Below are positions 1 to 10,028 of a stretch of 37,695 bases of DNA, piece after piece. Where the stretch lies: positions 1-37,695 of the forward strand of contig CAKTBJ010000031.1 of assembly GCA_934533075.1 (NCBI GenBank), written 5' to 3'. Below the pieces are notes generated by a model, which was given only the letters and a program-made list of their open reading frames with translations, was not told the origin of the DNA and searched no databases. The stretch comes from an uncultured Paracoccus sp. (GTDB lineage: Bacteria > Pseudomonadota > Alphaproteobacteria > Rhodobacterales > Rhodobacteraceae). Made by a program: the position numbers and the translations under genes. Within the stretch, counting starts at the first letter, position 1. Each line of letters opens with the position of its first letter.

Positions 1-101
1 TTCCAGGGCAGAAATTCCGGGTAACGCTCGACATCGGCGACCAGATCATACATCTGGCGGGCCGTATAGGGCAGATGGCGGGTTTCGGCGTGCTGGGGCA
101 C
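1..101 (-). CDS. RatA/COQ10-type START-domain protein (N-terminus only)
   Basis: Only the first 33 or so codons are in the window; the gene continues past base 1. The visible peptide has the run YTARQMYDLVADVERYPEFL, typical of the start of the RatA/COQ10 (polyketide cyclase, START-like) family. Members bind polyprenyl lipids such as ubiquinone or, in enterobacteria, act on ribosome assembly; which role applies here cannot be told. Two GTG codons are adjacent (104-102 and 101-99). The second is preferred because family members start M-P-x-H and because an AAAGGAG ribosome site then lies at normal spacing. The identity rests on the N-terminal signature alone. Confidence 0.7.
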   Translation of the reverse strand, partial: MPQHAETRHLPYTARQMYDLVADVERYPEFLPW

Positions 102-180
102 CACAATCTCCTTTGGTGGGACGTGGTGTGGTGAAATCCGCGCCAAATGGCAAGGCGGCTTTTGCCGGAACGGAGGCAGG

Positions 181-360
181 ATGAACCCGATGCTGTGGCT
201 GATGCGCGCCTCGCGGTGGTCGCGCAACCCGCCAAGCGCCCGGCGCGTCAAGCTGGTTCTGGCCGTGATCGCCATCGCGGTGGCGGTCGTCGTCCTCGAC
301 AGGACCGGATACTGGCCCGACTGGGCGCGCATGGACCGGATGCGCCGCCCCCTGCCCTGA
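181..360 (+). CDS. small single-pass membrane protein, 59 aa, unknown function
   Basis: The frame runs from an ATG preceded by GGAGGCAGG (strong ribosome site directly upstream) to TGA at 358-360. The peptide starts MNPMLWLMRASRWSRNPPS, then has a basic stretch (RRVK) and one clear hydrophobic segment around residues 25-40 (LVLAVIAIAVAVVVLD), then a short Trp/Arg-rich tail (YWPDWARMDRMRRPLP). Basic residues before the helix suggest the N-terminus stays in the cytoplasm. It lies 48 bp upstream of rnd on the same strand and may be co-transcribed. I do not recognise a named family; the strong ribosome site and the clean membrane segment argue it is real. Confidence 0.6.
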   Translation: MNPMLWLMRASRWSRNPPSARRVKLVLAVIAIAVAVVVLDRTGYWPDWARMDRMRRPLP

Positions 361-408
361 ACGCCGCCCTGCCCCCGCCCCCAACCGCCGCTGACCCGTG
401 AAGGACGC

Positions 409-1593
409 ATGAGCATCACCACCATCACCACCACCGACGCGCTGGCCGCGATCTGCGCCGAGGCCCGCCGGCATCCCTATGTCACGCTGGACACCGAGTT
501 CCTGCGCGAGCGCACCTATTACTCGCGCCTGTGCCTGATCCAGATGGCGCTGCCCCCGGCAGGCACCGCCAAGGCAGCGGGGGGCGAGGCCGTGCTGATC
601 GACCCGCTGGCCGAAGGCCTGTCGCTGGAGCCGCTCTACGACCTGTTCCGCGACGAGGCGGTGGTGAAGGTGTTCCACGCCGCGCGGCAGGATCTGGAGA
701 TCTTCTTCCACGATGCCGGCCTGTTCCCCCGGCCCCTGTTCGACACGCAGGTGGCGGCGATGGTCTGCGGTTTCGGCGAGCAGGCGGGCTATGAGACGCT
801 GGTCAAGCGCATCGCCCGCCAGCAGATCGACAAGTCGTCGCGCTTCACCGACTGGTCGCACCGGCCGCTGTCCGCGGCGCAGCAGACCTATGCGCTGGCC
901 GATGTGACGCATCTGCGCGCGGTCTACGAGCATCTGAAGGCGCAACTCGACGCCTCCGGCCGGGCGCCGTGGCTGGCGGAGGAAATGGCGGTGCTGACCG
1001 ACCCGGAGACCTATATCACCCGGCCGGAAGACGCCTGGCAGCGCGTCAAGACCCGCACCTCCAGCCCGCGCTTCCTCGCCGCGCTGAAGGAGCTGGCGGA
1101 GTTCCGGGAACGCTTCGCGCAAGGCCGCAACATCCCGCGCTCGCGGGTGTTCAAGGACGATGCGCTGATCGAGCTGGCCTCGACGCGGCCGATGACCGAG
1201 GCCGACCTGGGCAAGTCGCGCCTGCTGCTGCGCGAGGCCCGCAAGGGCGAGATCGCGCAGGCGATCATGGCGGCGATCCGGAAGGCGGCGGATGCGAAAC
1301 CCCCGGCGGCCGAGGCGCCGGGCCAGCCGGGCCTGCCGGGCAATCCGGCGCTGTCGGACCTGCTGCGAGTGCTGCTGAAGGCCAAGTCGGACGCGACCGG
1401 GGTGGCGCCGCGGCTGATCGCCTCGGCCGGCGATCTGGACCAGATCGCGGCGGGCATGCGCGACCTGCCGGCCTTGCAGGGCTGGCGGGCAGAGGTGTTC
1501 GGGCAGGACGCGCTGCGCCTGTGCGCCGGCGAGGTGGCGCTGTCGGCCAAGGGCGGCCAGGTCCGCGTGGTGCCGGTGGCACCGGTAAAATAA
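409..1593 (+). CDS. rnd: ribonuclease D
   Basis: 394 residues, normal for bacterial RNase D, a 3'-5' exoribonuclease that trims tRNA precursors and other structured RNAs. The DEDDy exonuclease motifs are visible: Asp28/Glu30 in VTLDTEF (Exo I), FHAARQDLE (Exo II), and YALADVTHLRAVY with the Tyr-x3-Asp of Exo III. An HRDC-type region follows (RNIPRSRVFKDDALIELA). Start ATG follows a GAAGGA ribosome site. The C-terminal tail is Ala/Pro-rich, and its last codons lie inside the first copy of a 27-bp repeat that continues past the stop, so the end of the protein may differ between relatives. Confidence 0.95.
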   Translation: MSITTITTTDALAAICAEARRHPYVTLDTEFLRERTYYSRLCLIQMALPPAGTAKAAGGEAVLIDPLAEGLSLEPLYDLFRDEAVVKVFHAARQDLEIFFHDAGLFPRPLFDTQVAAMVCGFGEQAGYETLVKRIARQQIDKSSRFTDWSHRPLSAAQQTYALADVTHLRAVYEHLKAQLDASGRAPWLAEEMAVLTDPETYITRPEDAWQRVKTRTSSPRFLAALKELAEFRERFAQGRNIPRSRVFKDDALIELASTRPMTEADLGKSRLLLREARKGEIAQAIMAAIRKAADAKPPAAEAPGQPGLPGNPALSDLLRVLLKAKSDATGVAPRLIASAGDLDQIAAGMRDLPALQGWRAEVFGQDALRLCAGEVALSAKGGQVRVVPVAPVK

Positions 1594-1705
1594 GCCTTGC
1601 CGGCGGTGCCGCAGAAATAAAGGCGGCCAGCGGCGCGCGGGTGATGGGTCTTGCCGGCAGCGTCCCGGAAATAACGGCGGCCGGCGGCGAGACCCCGACG
1701 CGGCA
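1571..1705. repeat. degenerate 27-bp / 54-bp tandem repeat overlapping the rnd stop codon
   Basis: Starting in the last codons of rnd, the sequence repeats with a 27-bp period. Copies at 1571, 1598 and 1652 begin TGCCGG and carry an AATAA core (AAAATAAG, GAAATAAA, GAAATAAC). The units at 1625 and 1679 form a second type beginning GGCC-GCGGCG. Thus 1598-1651 and 1652-1705 are diverged copies of a 54-bp unit. The rnd TAA stop is the AATAA of the first copy. No gene is supported on either strand in this stretch. Confidence 0.6.
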
Positions 1706-1780
1706 ATCTGCCGGGCGCACCGGGATATGCGGCGGGCCTGCCGGAGGGTATCGCAACCCGCCCCCTCCCGTGCCGCTGGA

Positions 1781-2108
1781 CCGGGATGTCCGGCAGGGAC
1801 GCATCGCGCCCTTGCGCCGGCAAGGCCGGTCAGGTGCATGCCGTAACGGTCAAGGCGACAGAGCCGGGACACCGGGAGGTTTCGGCGGGCCTCGATGGCC
1901 CGGCGGAACCTTTTCCCTTACCCATGCGCCACGCGGCGCCCATCGCGGCCCGCCGCCCCCCCTGCCGCCGCGCCGGGACGTTCGGCAGGGATGCACCGGC
2001 CTTTTGCGCCGGCAAGGCCGGTCGGACGCGGGCCGTAATGGTCGCGGCGGCATGGCGGGGCGCCGAAAGGTTCCGGCGGGCCTCGACGGCCCGGCGGAAC
2101 CTTCCCCC
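1781..2108. repeat. imperfect ~192-bp tandem duplication in the rnd / ypfJ gap
   Basis: Two stretches recur about 191-192 bp apart. Around 1791 and 1983 both carry CGGCAGGGAYGCA followed by TTGCGCCGGCAAGGCCGGTC. Around 1884 and 2075 both carry GGCGGGCCTCGA-GGCCCGGCGGAACCTT. The latter forms a hairpin GGGCC-(5 nt)-GGCCC in both copies, differing only in the loop (TCGAT versus TCGAC). The region is non-coding as far as I can see. The second copy ends against the stop of the downstream metallopeptidase gene, so its hairpins could also act as a 3' end structure for the two convergent genes. Confidence 0.65.
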
Positions 2109-2960
2109 TCACCGGCGCACCTGCCGGAACGTGTCGCAATCGGCCATCCGGCCGGAGCGGAAGCCGCGCAGCAGCCATTCCTGCCTTTGCGCGGAACTGC
2201 CATGCGTGAAGGAATCCGGCATCGGCGCCCGGCCCGCCTGCTTCATCAGCGCGTCGTCGCCCACGGCGGCGGCGGCACGATGCGCCTCGCGGATGTCGGC
2301 CTCGGTGATGGTGCCGAACTGGTCCGAGGCCTGCCGCGCCCAGATGCCGGCATAGCAATCGGCCTGCAATTCGGTCAGCACGGACAGCCGGTTCGATTCG
2401 GTCTCGCCCGCCCGCTGGCGGGCCTGGTTGACCTGCCCCAGCGTGCCGGTCAGGTTCTGGACATGGTGGCCGATCTCGTGCGCGATGACATAGGCGGCCG
2501 CGAACTCGCCGCCTGCCCCCATCTGCCGCGCCATCACCTTGAAGAAATCCGTGTCCAGATAGACCTTGCGGTCGCCGGGGCAATAGAACGGCCCCATCGC
2601 CGCCGAGGCCCCGCCGCAGGCCGATTGCACCGTGCCCGAAAACAGCACCAGGTTCGGGTCCGCATAGCGGATGCCGGCCTGCTCGGGCAGCACCCGGCCC
2701 CACACGTCTTCGGTGCCGCCCAGCACGGAGGCGACGAAATCGCCCATCTCCCGCTGCTCGGGCGTCAACTCGACCGGCCCGCCCTGCTGCTGGCTGCCGC
2801 CATCGAATTCCGACACCAGCGGCGAGATGTCGATGCCGAAGAAATAGCCCACCGCCAGCACCGCCAGCACGCCGAACAGCCCCATGCCGCCGGTGGCGAC
2901 GCCGCCGCGCCCGCGCCGGTCCTCGATATTGCGGCTGCGCCGCATGCCCCGCCAACCCAT
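2109..2960 (-). CDS. YpfJ-family putative neutral zinc metallopeptidase
   Basis: 283 residues, typical for the YpfJ/KPN_02809 family of predicted zinc metallopeptidases. An N-terminal basic segment (WRGMRRSRNIEDRRG, a family hallmark) precedes one membrane helix at about residues 25-42. A periplasmic domain follows with HEIGH at 161-165, the HExxH zinc and catalytic motif. The substrate is not known for the family. A GTG two codons upstream (2966) is possible, but the ATG at 2960 matches the usual family start and sits at better spacing from the GGGAGGG ribosome site. It converges on rnd across the repeat region. Confidence 0.9.
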   Translation of the reverse strand: MGWRGMRRSRNIEDRRGRGGVATGGMGLFGVLAVLAVGYFFGIDISPLVSEFDGGSQQQGGPVELTPEQREMGDFVASVLGGTEDVWGRVLPEQAGIRYADPNLVLFSGTVQSACGGASAAMGPFYCPGDRKVYLDTDFFKVMARQMGAGGEFAAAYVIAHEIGHHVQNLTGTLGQVNQARQRAGETESNRLSVLTELQADCYAGIWARQASDQFGTITEADIREAHRAAAAVGDDALMKQAGRAPMPDSFTHGSSAQRQEWLLRGFRSGRMADCDTFRQVRR

Positions 2961-3087
2961 GTCCACGCCCTCCCGAGCCGCAACCCGGCCCTCGCGGCGA
3001 GGTTAGCGCACCCGCCGCGAGGCGCAACACCGCCGCGGGGTTGACAGTTCCGGCCCCGGCCCGCAGCAGGGGGGCGAAAGCGACGGG

Positions 3088-3693
3088 ATGAGGCGGATGT
3101 TCGACTGGGTGGTGACGACGATCGAGGGCTGGGGCTATCTGGGGGTGTTCCTGCTGATGGTGGCCGAGAACGTCTTCCCGCCGATCCCGTCCGAGGTCAT
3201 CATGCCGCTGGCCGGTTTCCTGGCCGGGCGGGGCGACCTGTCGCTGACGCTGACCATGCTGGCCGGCACCGCCGGCTCGGTCACCGGCACGCTGATGTGG
3301 TATTATATCGGCAAGGCCTTCGGCGAGGCGCGGCTCAAGCGCATCGCGGCCCGGCACGGCAGGCTGCTCACCCTGTCGCCCTCGGATATCGACAACGCGC
3401 ATCGCTGGTTCCAGCGCCACGGCGCGGCGGCGGTGTTCTTCGGCCGCATGATCCCGGCCATCCGCACGCTGATCTCGGTCCCGGCCGGGCTGTCGGCGAT
3501 GCCGTTCTGGCGGTTTCTGGTCTATACCGTCCTCGGCTCGGCGCTGTGGACCGGGGTGCTGACCTTCGCCGGGCTGATGCTGCACGAAAATTATGCGTTG
3601 GTGGCGGATTACGTCGATCCGCTGTCCAAGCTGGTGGTGGCCGCGGTCGTGGCGATCTATCTGTGGCGGGTGATCCGCTGGAAGCCGCACTAG
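3088..3693 (+). CDS. DedA-family membrane protein
   Basis: 201 residues of the DedA/SNARE-associated family, inner-membrane proteins linked to undecaprenyl-phosphate or phospholipid flipping and proton-motive-force homeostasis. Visible hallmarks are the ENVFPPIPSEVIMPLAGFLA segment, a glycine-rich second re-entrant region (AGTAGSVTGTLMWYYIG) and the conserved FFGRMIPAIRTLISVPAG motif with its Arg residues, followed by two further hydrophobic stretches. The start could be 3088 or the ATG three codons on (3097). It is divergent from the ypfJ-like gene. About 155 bp follow before dsbB, in which I see no further gene. Confidence 0.93.
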   Translation: MRRMFDWVVTTIEGWGYLGVFLLMVAENVFPPIPSEVIMPLAGFLAGRGDLSLTLTMLAGTAGSVTGTLMWYYIGKAFGEARLKRIAARHGRLLTLSPSDIDNAHRWFQRHGAAAVFFGRMIPAIRTLISVPAGLSAMPFWRFLVYTVLGSALWTGVLTFAGLMLHENYALVADYVDPLSKLVVAAVVAIYLWRVIRWKPH

Positions 3694-3849
3694 GATCACG
3701 CAAACGGCATTTGCGGCGCCCGGACCGACACCCTAACCCCGAGGCCATGAACAGCTTTTCACCCCGCGACCCCGGCGCATCGGCCGGTGCCGGCCCGGCC
3801 CTCCCGCCGGCCGCCCGGACGGCCGTCCTGCCCTGGTGAGGTATATCTG

Positions 3850-4320
3850 ATGCACCGCCTGCCCGCCCAGAATCTCGCGCTGCTCGCCGCCGCCGGTTCC
3901 GCCCTGCTGCTGGCCGCGGCCTTCGCCTTCCAGGCCGCCGGCTATGCCCCTTGCGAGCTGTGCATCCTGCAACGCTGGCCGCATGGGGTGGCCGTGCTGC
4001 TGGGGCTGCTGGCCTGGCTGTGGGGCGCGCCCCGGCCCCTGCTGTGGCTGGGCGCGGCGACCGCGCTGACCGCGATGGGCCTGGGCGGGTGGCATGCCGG
4101 CATAGAATGGGGCTGGTGGCCCGGCCCGGCCGCCTGCACCGGCGGGCTGAACCTCGGCGCGATCTCGACCGCCGACCTGCTGGCGCAGATCGAGGCCAGC
4201 ACCGAAGTGGTGCGCTGCGACCAGCCGGCGCTGACCGTCATGGGCCTGTCGATGGCCGGGATGAACGCCATCGCCTCGGCCATCCTCGCCGCGATCTGGA
4301 TCGCCGCCGCCCGCCGATAA
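3850..4320 (+). CDS. dsbB: disulfide bond formation protein B
   Basis: 156 residues with four membrane helices. DsbB reoxidises the periplasmic oxidant DsbA and passes electrons to quinone. The first periplasmic loop holds Cys35-x-x-Cys38 (PCELCILQRWPH, with the quinone-site Gln-Arg just after), and the second loop holds Cys96 and Cys123, so both redox pairs are intact. The frame is open upstream, but MHRLPAQN is chosen because an AGG ribosome site precedes it and the upstream residues are Pro/Arg-rich and unlike the family. Confidence 0.92.
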   Translation: MHRLPAQNLALLAAAGSALLLAAAFAFQAAGYAPCELCILQRWPHGVAVLLGLLAWLWGAPRPLLWLGAATALTAMGLGGWHAGIEWGWWPGPAACTGGLNLGAISTADLLAQIEASTEVVRCDQPALTVMGLSMAGMNAIASAILAAIWIAAARR

Positions 4321-4330
4321 ACCGCCACGG

Positions 4331-4364
4331 GGCGGGGGTGCGCGTTGCACCTTGCCCCCCCGCC
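4331..4364 (+). terminator. possible hairpin terminator after dsbB
   Basis: GGCGGGGG (4331-4338) pairs with CCCCCGCC (4357-4364); an inner TGC/GCA pairing is also possible with a bulge. No T-run follows, so it is not a classic intrinsic terminator. It lies 11 bp after dsbB and 40 bp before gyrA and could end dsbB transcription or fold in the gyrA leader. Confidence 0.35.
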
Positions 4365-4403
4365 TGATAGACCACGCGCAAGAATAGATCCGAGGTTCCG
4401 CGC

Positions 4404-7145
<2,742 letters not shown>

Positions 7146-7154
7146 TCGAGGCAT

Positions 7155-7179
7155 TGCACCGGGGCATGGCCTCGGTGCA
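7155..7179 (+). other. hairpin between gyrA and dnaX
   Basis: TGCACCG (7155-7161) pairs with CGGTGCA (7173-7179) in the 63-bp gap. No T-run follows. It could be a weak terminator for gyrA or a leader structure for dnaX. Confidence 0.35.
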
Positions 7180-7208
7180 TCCTTGCCCATCCCTGACCCG
7201 AGGCTGCC

Positions 7209-8990
7209 ATGAGTGACGCCCCCGCCTATCAGGTTCTGGCCCGCAAATACCGGCCGGAGACCTTCGCCGACCTGATCGGGCAGGAGGCGATGGTGCGCAC
7301 GCTGAAGAACGCCTTCGCCGCCGACCGCATCGCGCAGGCCTTCATCATGACCGGCATCCGCGGCGTGGGTAAGACCACCACCGCCCGCATCATCGCCAAG
7401 GGCCTGAACTGCATCGGCGCGGACGGCAAGGGCGGTCCCACGACCGAGCCTTGCGGCCTGTGCGAGCATTGCGTGGCCATCAGCGAGGGCCGCCATGTCG
7501 ACGTGATGGAGATGGACGCGGCATCCCGCACCGGCGTCGGCGACATCCGCGAGATCATCGACAGCGTGCATTACCGGGCGGCCTCGGCGCGGTATAAAAT
7601 CTATATCATCGACGAAGTGCACATGCTGTCCATCAACGCCTTCAACGCGCTGCTGAAGACGCTGGAGGAACCGCCGCCGCATGTGAAGTTCATCTTCGCC
7701 ACCACGGAAATCCGCAAGGTGCCGGTCACCGTGCTGTCGCGCTGCCAGCGGTTCGACCTGCGCCGGATCGAGCCGGAGCAGATGCTGGACCTGCTGAAGC
7801 GCATCGCCACGCGCGAGGGGGCGCAGATCGACGACGATGCGCTGGCGCTGATCACCCGCGCGGCGGAAGGCTCGGCCCGCGATGCCACCAGCCTGCTGGA
7901 TCAGGCCATCAGCCACGGCACCGGCGCCACCTCGGCCGAGCAGGTGCGCGCCATGCTGGGCCTTGCCGATCGCGGCCGGGTGCTGGACCTGTTCGAGCTG
8001 ATCCTGCGCGGCGATGCGGCCGGCGCTCTGGCCGAGTTGCAGACCCAATATGCCGATGGCGCCGACCCGGTGGCGGTGCTGCGCGACCTGGCCGAGGCCG
8101 CGCATTGGCTGTCCGTGCTGAAGATCACGCCCGAGGCCATCGACGACCCCACCCTGACCCCCGACGCCCGCGCGCGCGGCATGCGGCTGGCGGGCGAGGT
8201 CGCCATGCGGGTTCTGACCCGCATGTGGCAGATGTTGCTGAAATCGCTGGAGGAAGTCGCCATAGCCCCTAATGCGATGATGGCGGCCGAGATGGCGGTG
8301 ATCCGGCTGACCCATGTCGCCGACCTGCCCGACCCGGAGGCGCTGATCCGCCGCATCCAGTCGGCACAAACCGCCGGCCAGATGAGCGCGCCCGCCCGCG
8401 CGCCCACGCCCTCCGGCGCCGGTCCCTCGGCCCATGCCGCCCCGCCGGTGCGCGCCGTGGCCTCGGGCGGCACCGTGGCACAGGCCCAGCCGCAGGCCGA
8501 GGCCACCGCCATATTTGCGCAATGGCCGCTATGGGAGGACGTGCTGGACCTGATCCGGCGCATGGGCGACGTGCCGCTGCTGGTGCTGGTGGAAAACCAC
8601 ATTCGACTGGTCCGCTATGCCCCCGGCCGGATCGAGTTCTCGCTGGCCGGCGACCCGCCCGGCGATCTGGTCCAGCGCCTGTCCGAGCGCCTGCGCGGCT
8701 GGGCGCAGGGCCATCGCTGGTCCGTCACCATCGCCCGCGAGGGCGGCGCCCCCACCGTGGCCGAAACCCGCGCCGCCACCCGCGAGGCCGCCTTTGCCGA
8801 GGCCCGCACCCTGCCGCTGGTGCAGGCGGTTCTGGCGGCTTTTCCGCAGGCCCGCCTTGTCGATGTCCGTCCCGCCCCCCAGATGGCGGTGGAGGAGATC
8901 GCACCCGGCGAAGACAGCGCAATTCACGGCGATACGGCCGGTCCCATCGCGGCAGTCGATGAATGGGACCCTTTCGACGACGAGGAGTAA
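7209..8990 (+). CDS. dnaX: DNA polymerase III subunits gamma/tau
   Basis: 593 residues. This is the clamp-loader ATPase of the replicative polymerase. The N-terminal AAA+ module shows Walker A (GIRGVGKTT, 49-57), a zinc module with Cys68, Cys82, Cys85 and Cys88, the Walker B region IIDEVHMLS, and the SRCQRFDLRR sensor/arginine-finger segment. A Pro/Ala-rich linker (around 390-435) leads to a tau-like C-terminal domain. I saw no A-rich slippery heptamer of the E. coli kind, so a shorter gamma form by frameshifting is not supported. It opens a dnaX-ybaB-recR operon, with only 3 bp to the next gene. Confidence 0.96.
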   Translation: MSDAPAYQVLARKYRPETFADLIGQEAMVRTLKNAFAADRIAQAFIMTGIRGVGKTTTARIIAKGLNCIGADGKGGPTTEPCGLCEHCVAISEGRHVDVMEMDAASRTGVGDIREIIDSVHYRAASARYKIYIIDEVHMLSINAFNALLKTLEEPPPHVKFIFATTEIRKVPVTVLSRCQRFDLRRIEPEQMLDLLKRIATREGAQIDDDALALITRAAEGSARDATSLLDQAISHGTGATSAEQVRAMLGLADRGRVLDLFELILRGDAAGALAELQTQYADGADPVAVLRDLAEAAHWLSVLKITPEAIDDPTLTPDARARGMRLAGEVAMRVLTRMWQMLLKSLEEVAIAPNAMMAAEMAVIRLTHVADLPDPEALIRRIQSAQTAGQMSAPARAPTPSGAGPSAHAAPPVRAVASGGTVAQAQPQAEATAIFAQWPLWEDVLDLIRRMGDVPLLVLVENHIRLVRYAPGRIEFSLAGDPPGDLVQRLSERLRGWAQGHRWSVTIAREGGAPTVAETRAATREAAFAEARTLPLVQAVLAAFPQARLVDVRPAPQMAVEEIAPGEDSAIHGDTAGPIAAVDEWDPFDDEE

Positions 8991-8993
8991 GAG

Positions 8994-9347
8994 ATGCTGA
9001 AGGGACTGAAGGGCCTCGGCGGCCTGGGCGACATGGGCAAGATGATGCAGGCCGCCCGCGACATGCAGGGCCGCATGGAAGAGATGCAGACCCGGCTGGA
9101 CACGCTGACCGTGACCGGCGAATCCGGCGCCGGGCTGGTCAAGGCCACCGCCACCGCCAAGGGCGAGTTGACGGCGCTGGACATCGACCCCTCGATCTTC
9201 CGGGCCGAGGACAAGGAGGTGGTCGAGGACCTGATCCTCGCCGCCATCAAGGACGCGCAGCGCCGCGCGAACGAGGCCGCGCAGAAGGAAATGGCCCGCA
9301 TCACCGAGGAACTCGGCCTGCCGCCGGGGATGATGGGGGGCCTCTAG
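8994..9347 (+). CDS. YbaB/EbfC nucleoid-associated protein
   Basis: 117 residues, small and helical with a Met/Lys-rich N-terminus (MLKGLKGLGGLGDMGKMMQA) and a Met-rich C-terminus (LPPGMMGGL), the standard YbaB/EbfC layout. The family forms DNA-binding dimers that coat the nucleoid. The ribosome site GAGGAG overlaps the end of dnaX, so translation is probably coupled. The position between dnaX and recR is conserved across bacteria. Confidence 0.95.
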   Translation: MLKGLKGLGGLGDMGKMMQAARDMQGRMEEMQTRLDTLTVTGESGAGLVKATATAKGELTALDIDPSIFRAEDKEVVEDLILAAIKDAQRRANEAAQKEMARITEELGLPPGMMGGL

Positions 9348-9353
9348 GCCCGC

Positions 9354-9953
9354 ATGCAGGACGGCGACGAGATCCAGACCCTGATCGGACTGATGGCGCG
9401 GCTGCCGGGCCTCGGCCCGCGCAGCGCGCGCCGCATCGTGCTGCACCTGATCGCGGCGCGCGACGACCGGCTGGCGCGGCTGTCACATGCCATCGACGCG
9501 GTGGCGCATAACGCGCGCGAATGCATCCGCTGCGGCAATATCTCGGGCGCCGACCTGTGCCCGATCTGTGCCGACCCCCGCCGCCTGAACGGCGAAATCT
9601 GCGTGGTCGAGGACGTGGCCGACCTCTGGGCGATCGAGCGCGGCGGCGGCTTTCGCGGCACCTATCACGTCCTTGGCGGCACCCTGTCGGCGCTGGACGA
9701 GATCACCCCCGAGGACCTTCGCATCTCTGCCCTGCTGGCCCGCATCCCCGAGGACGCGGCTCGCGAGGTGATCCTTGCCCTGCCCGCCACCGTCGAGGGG
9801 CAGGCGACCGCGCATTACATCGCCGATGCGCTGGCGGGGGTGGAGGGCGTCACCGTGACCAGCCTCGCGCAGGGCGTCCCGGTGGGCGGCGATCTGGACT
9901 ATCTCGACGACGGCACCATCCAGACCGCGCTGCGGGCGCGCCGCCGCTTCTGA
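9354..9953 (+). CDS. recR: recombination mediator RecR
   Basis: 199 residues, full length. RecR forms a clamp that, with RecF/RecO, helps load RecA on gapped DNA. In order: helix-hairpin-helix ([12 protein letters not shown], about 17-28), a four-Cys zinc finger (Cys57, Cys60, Cys69, Cys72), a Toprim domain starting at [14 protein letters not shown], and the Walker-like segment [19 protein letters not shown]. It is last in the dnaX-ybaB-recR operon, 6 bp after ybaB. Confidence 0.97.
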   Translation: MQDGDEIQTLIGLMARLPGLGPRSARRIVLHLIAARDDRLARLSHAIDAVAHNARECIRCGNISGADLCPICADPRRLNGEICVVEDVADLWAIERGGGFRGTYHVLGGTLSALDEITPEDLRISALLARIPEDAAREVILALPATVEGQATAHYIADALAGVEGVTVTSLAQGVPVGGDLDYLDDGTIQTALRARRRF

Positions 9954-10028
9954 CCCCTGCAAATGCTGGACAGCCCCCGCGCGCGCGTCTAAAGCTGCCC
10001 CTCGCATCCCTGCCCAGATAGGCCCCCC

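Noticed and set aside
46..1872. Long minus-strand frame across rnd
   Set aside because: It overlaps the whole of a clear RNase D gene and encodes an Arg/Gly/Gln-rich product without family features; a typical antisense frame in high-GC DNA.
7209..8990. Programmed frameshift in dnaX
   Set aside because: No A-rich slippery heptamer with a following hairpin was seen at the expected place.
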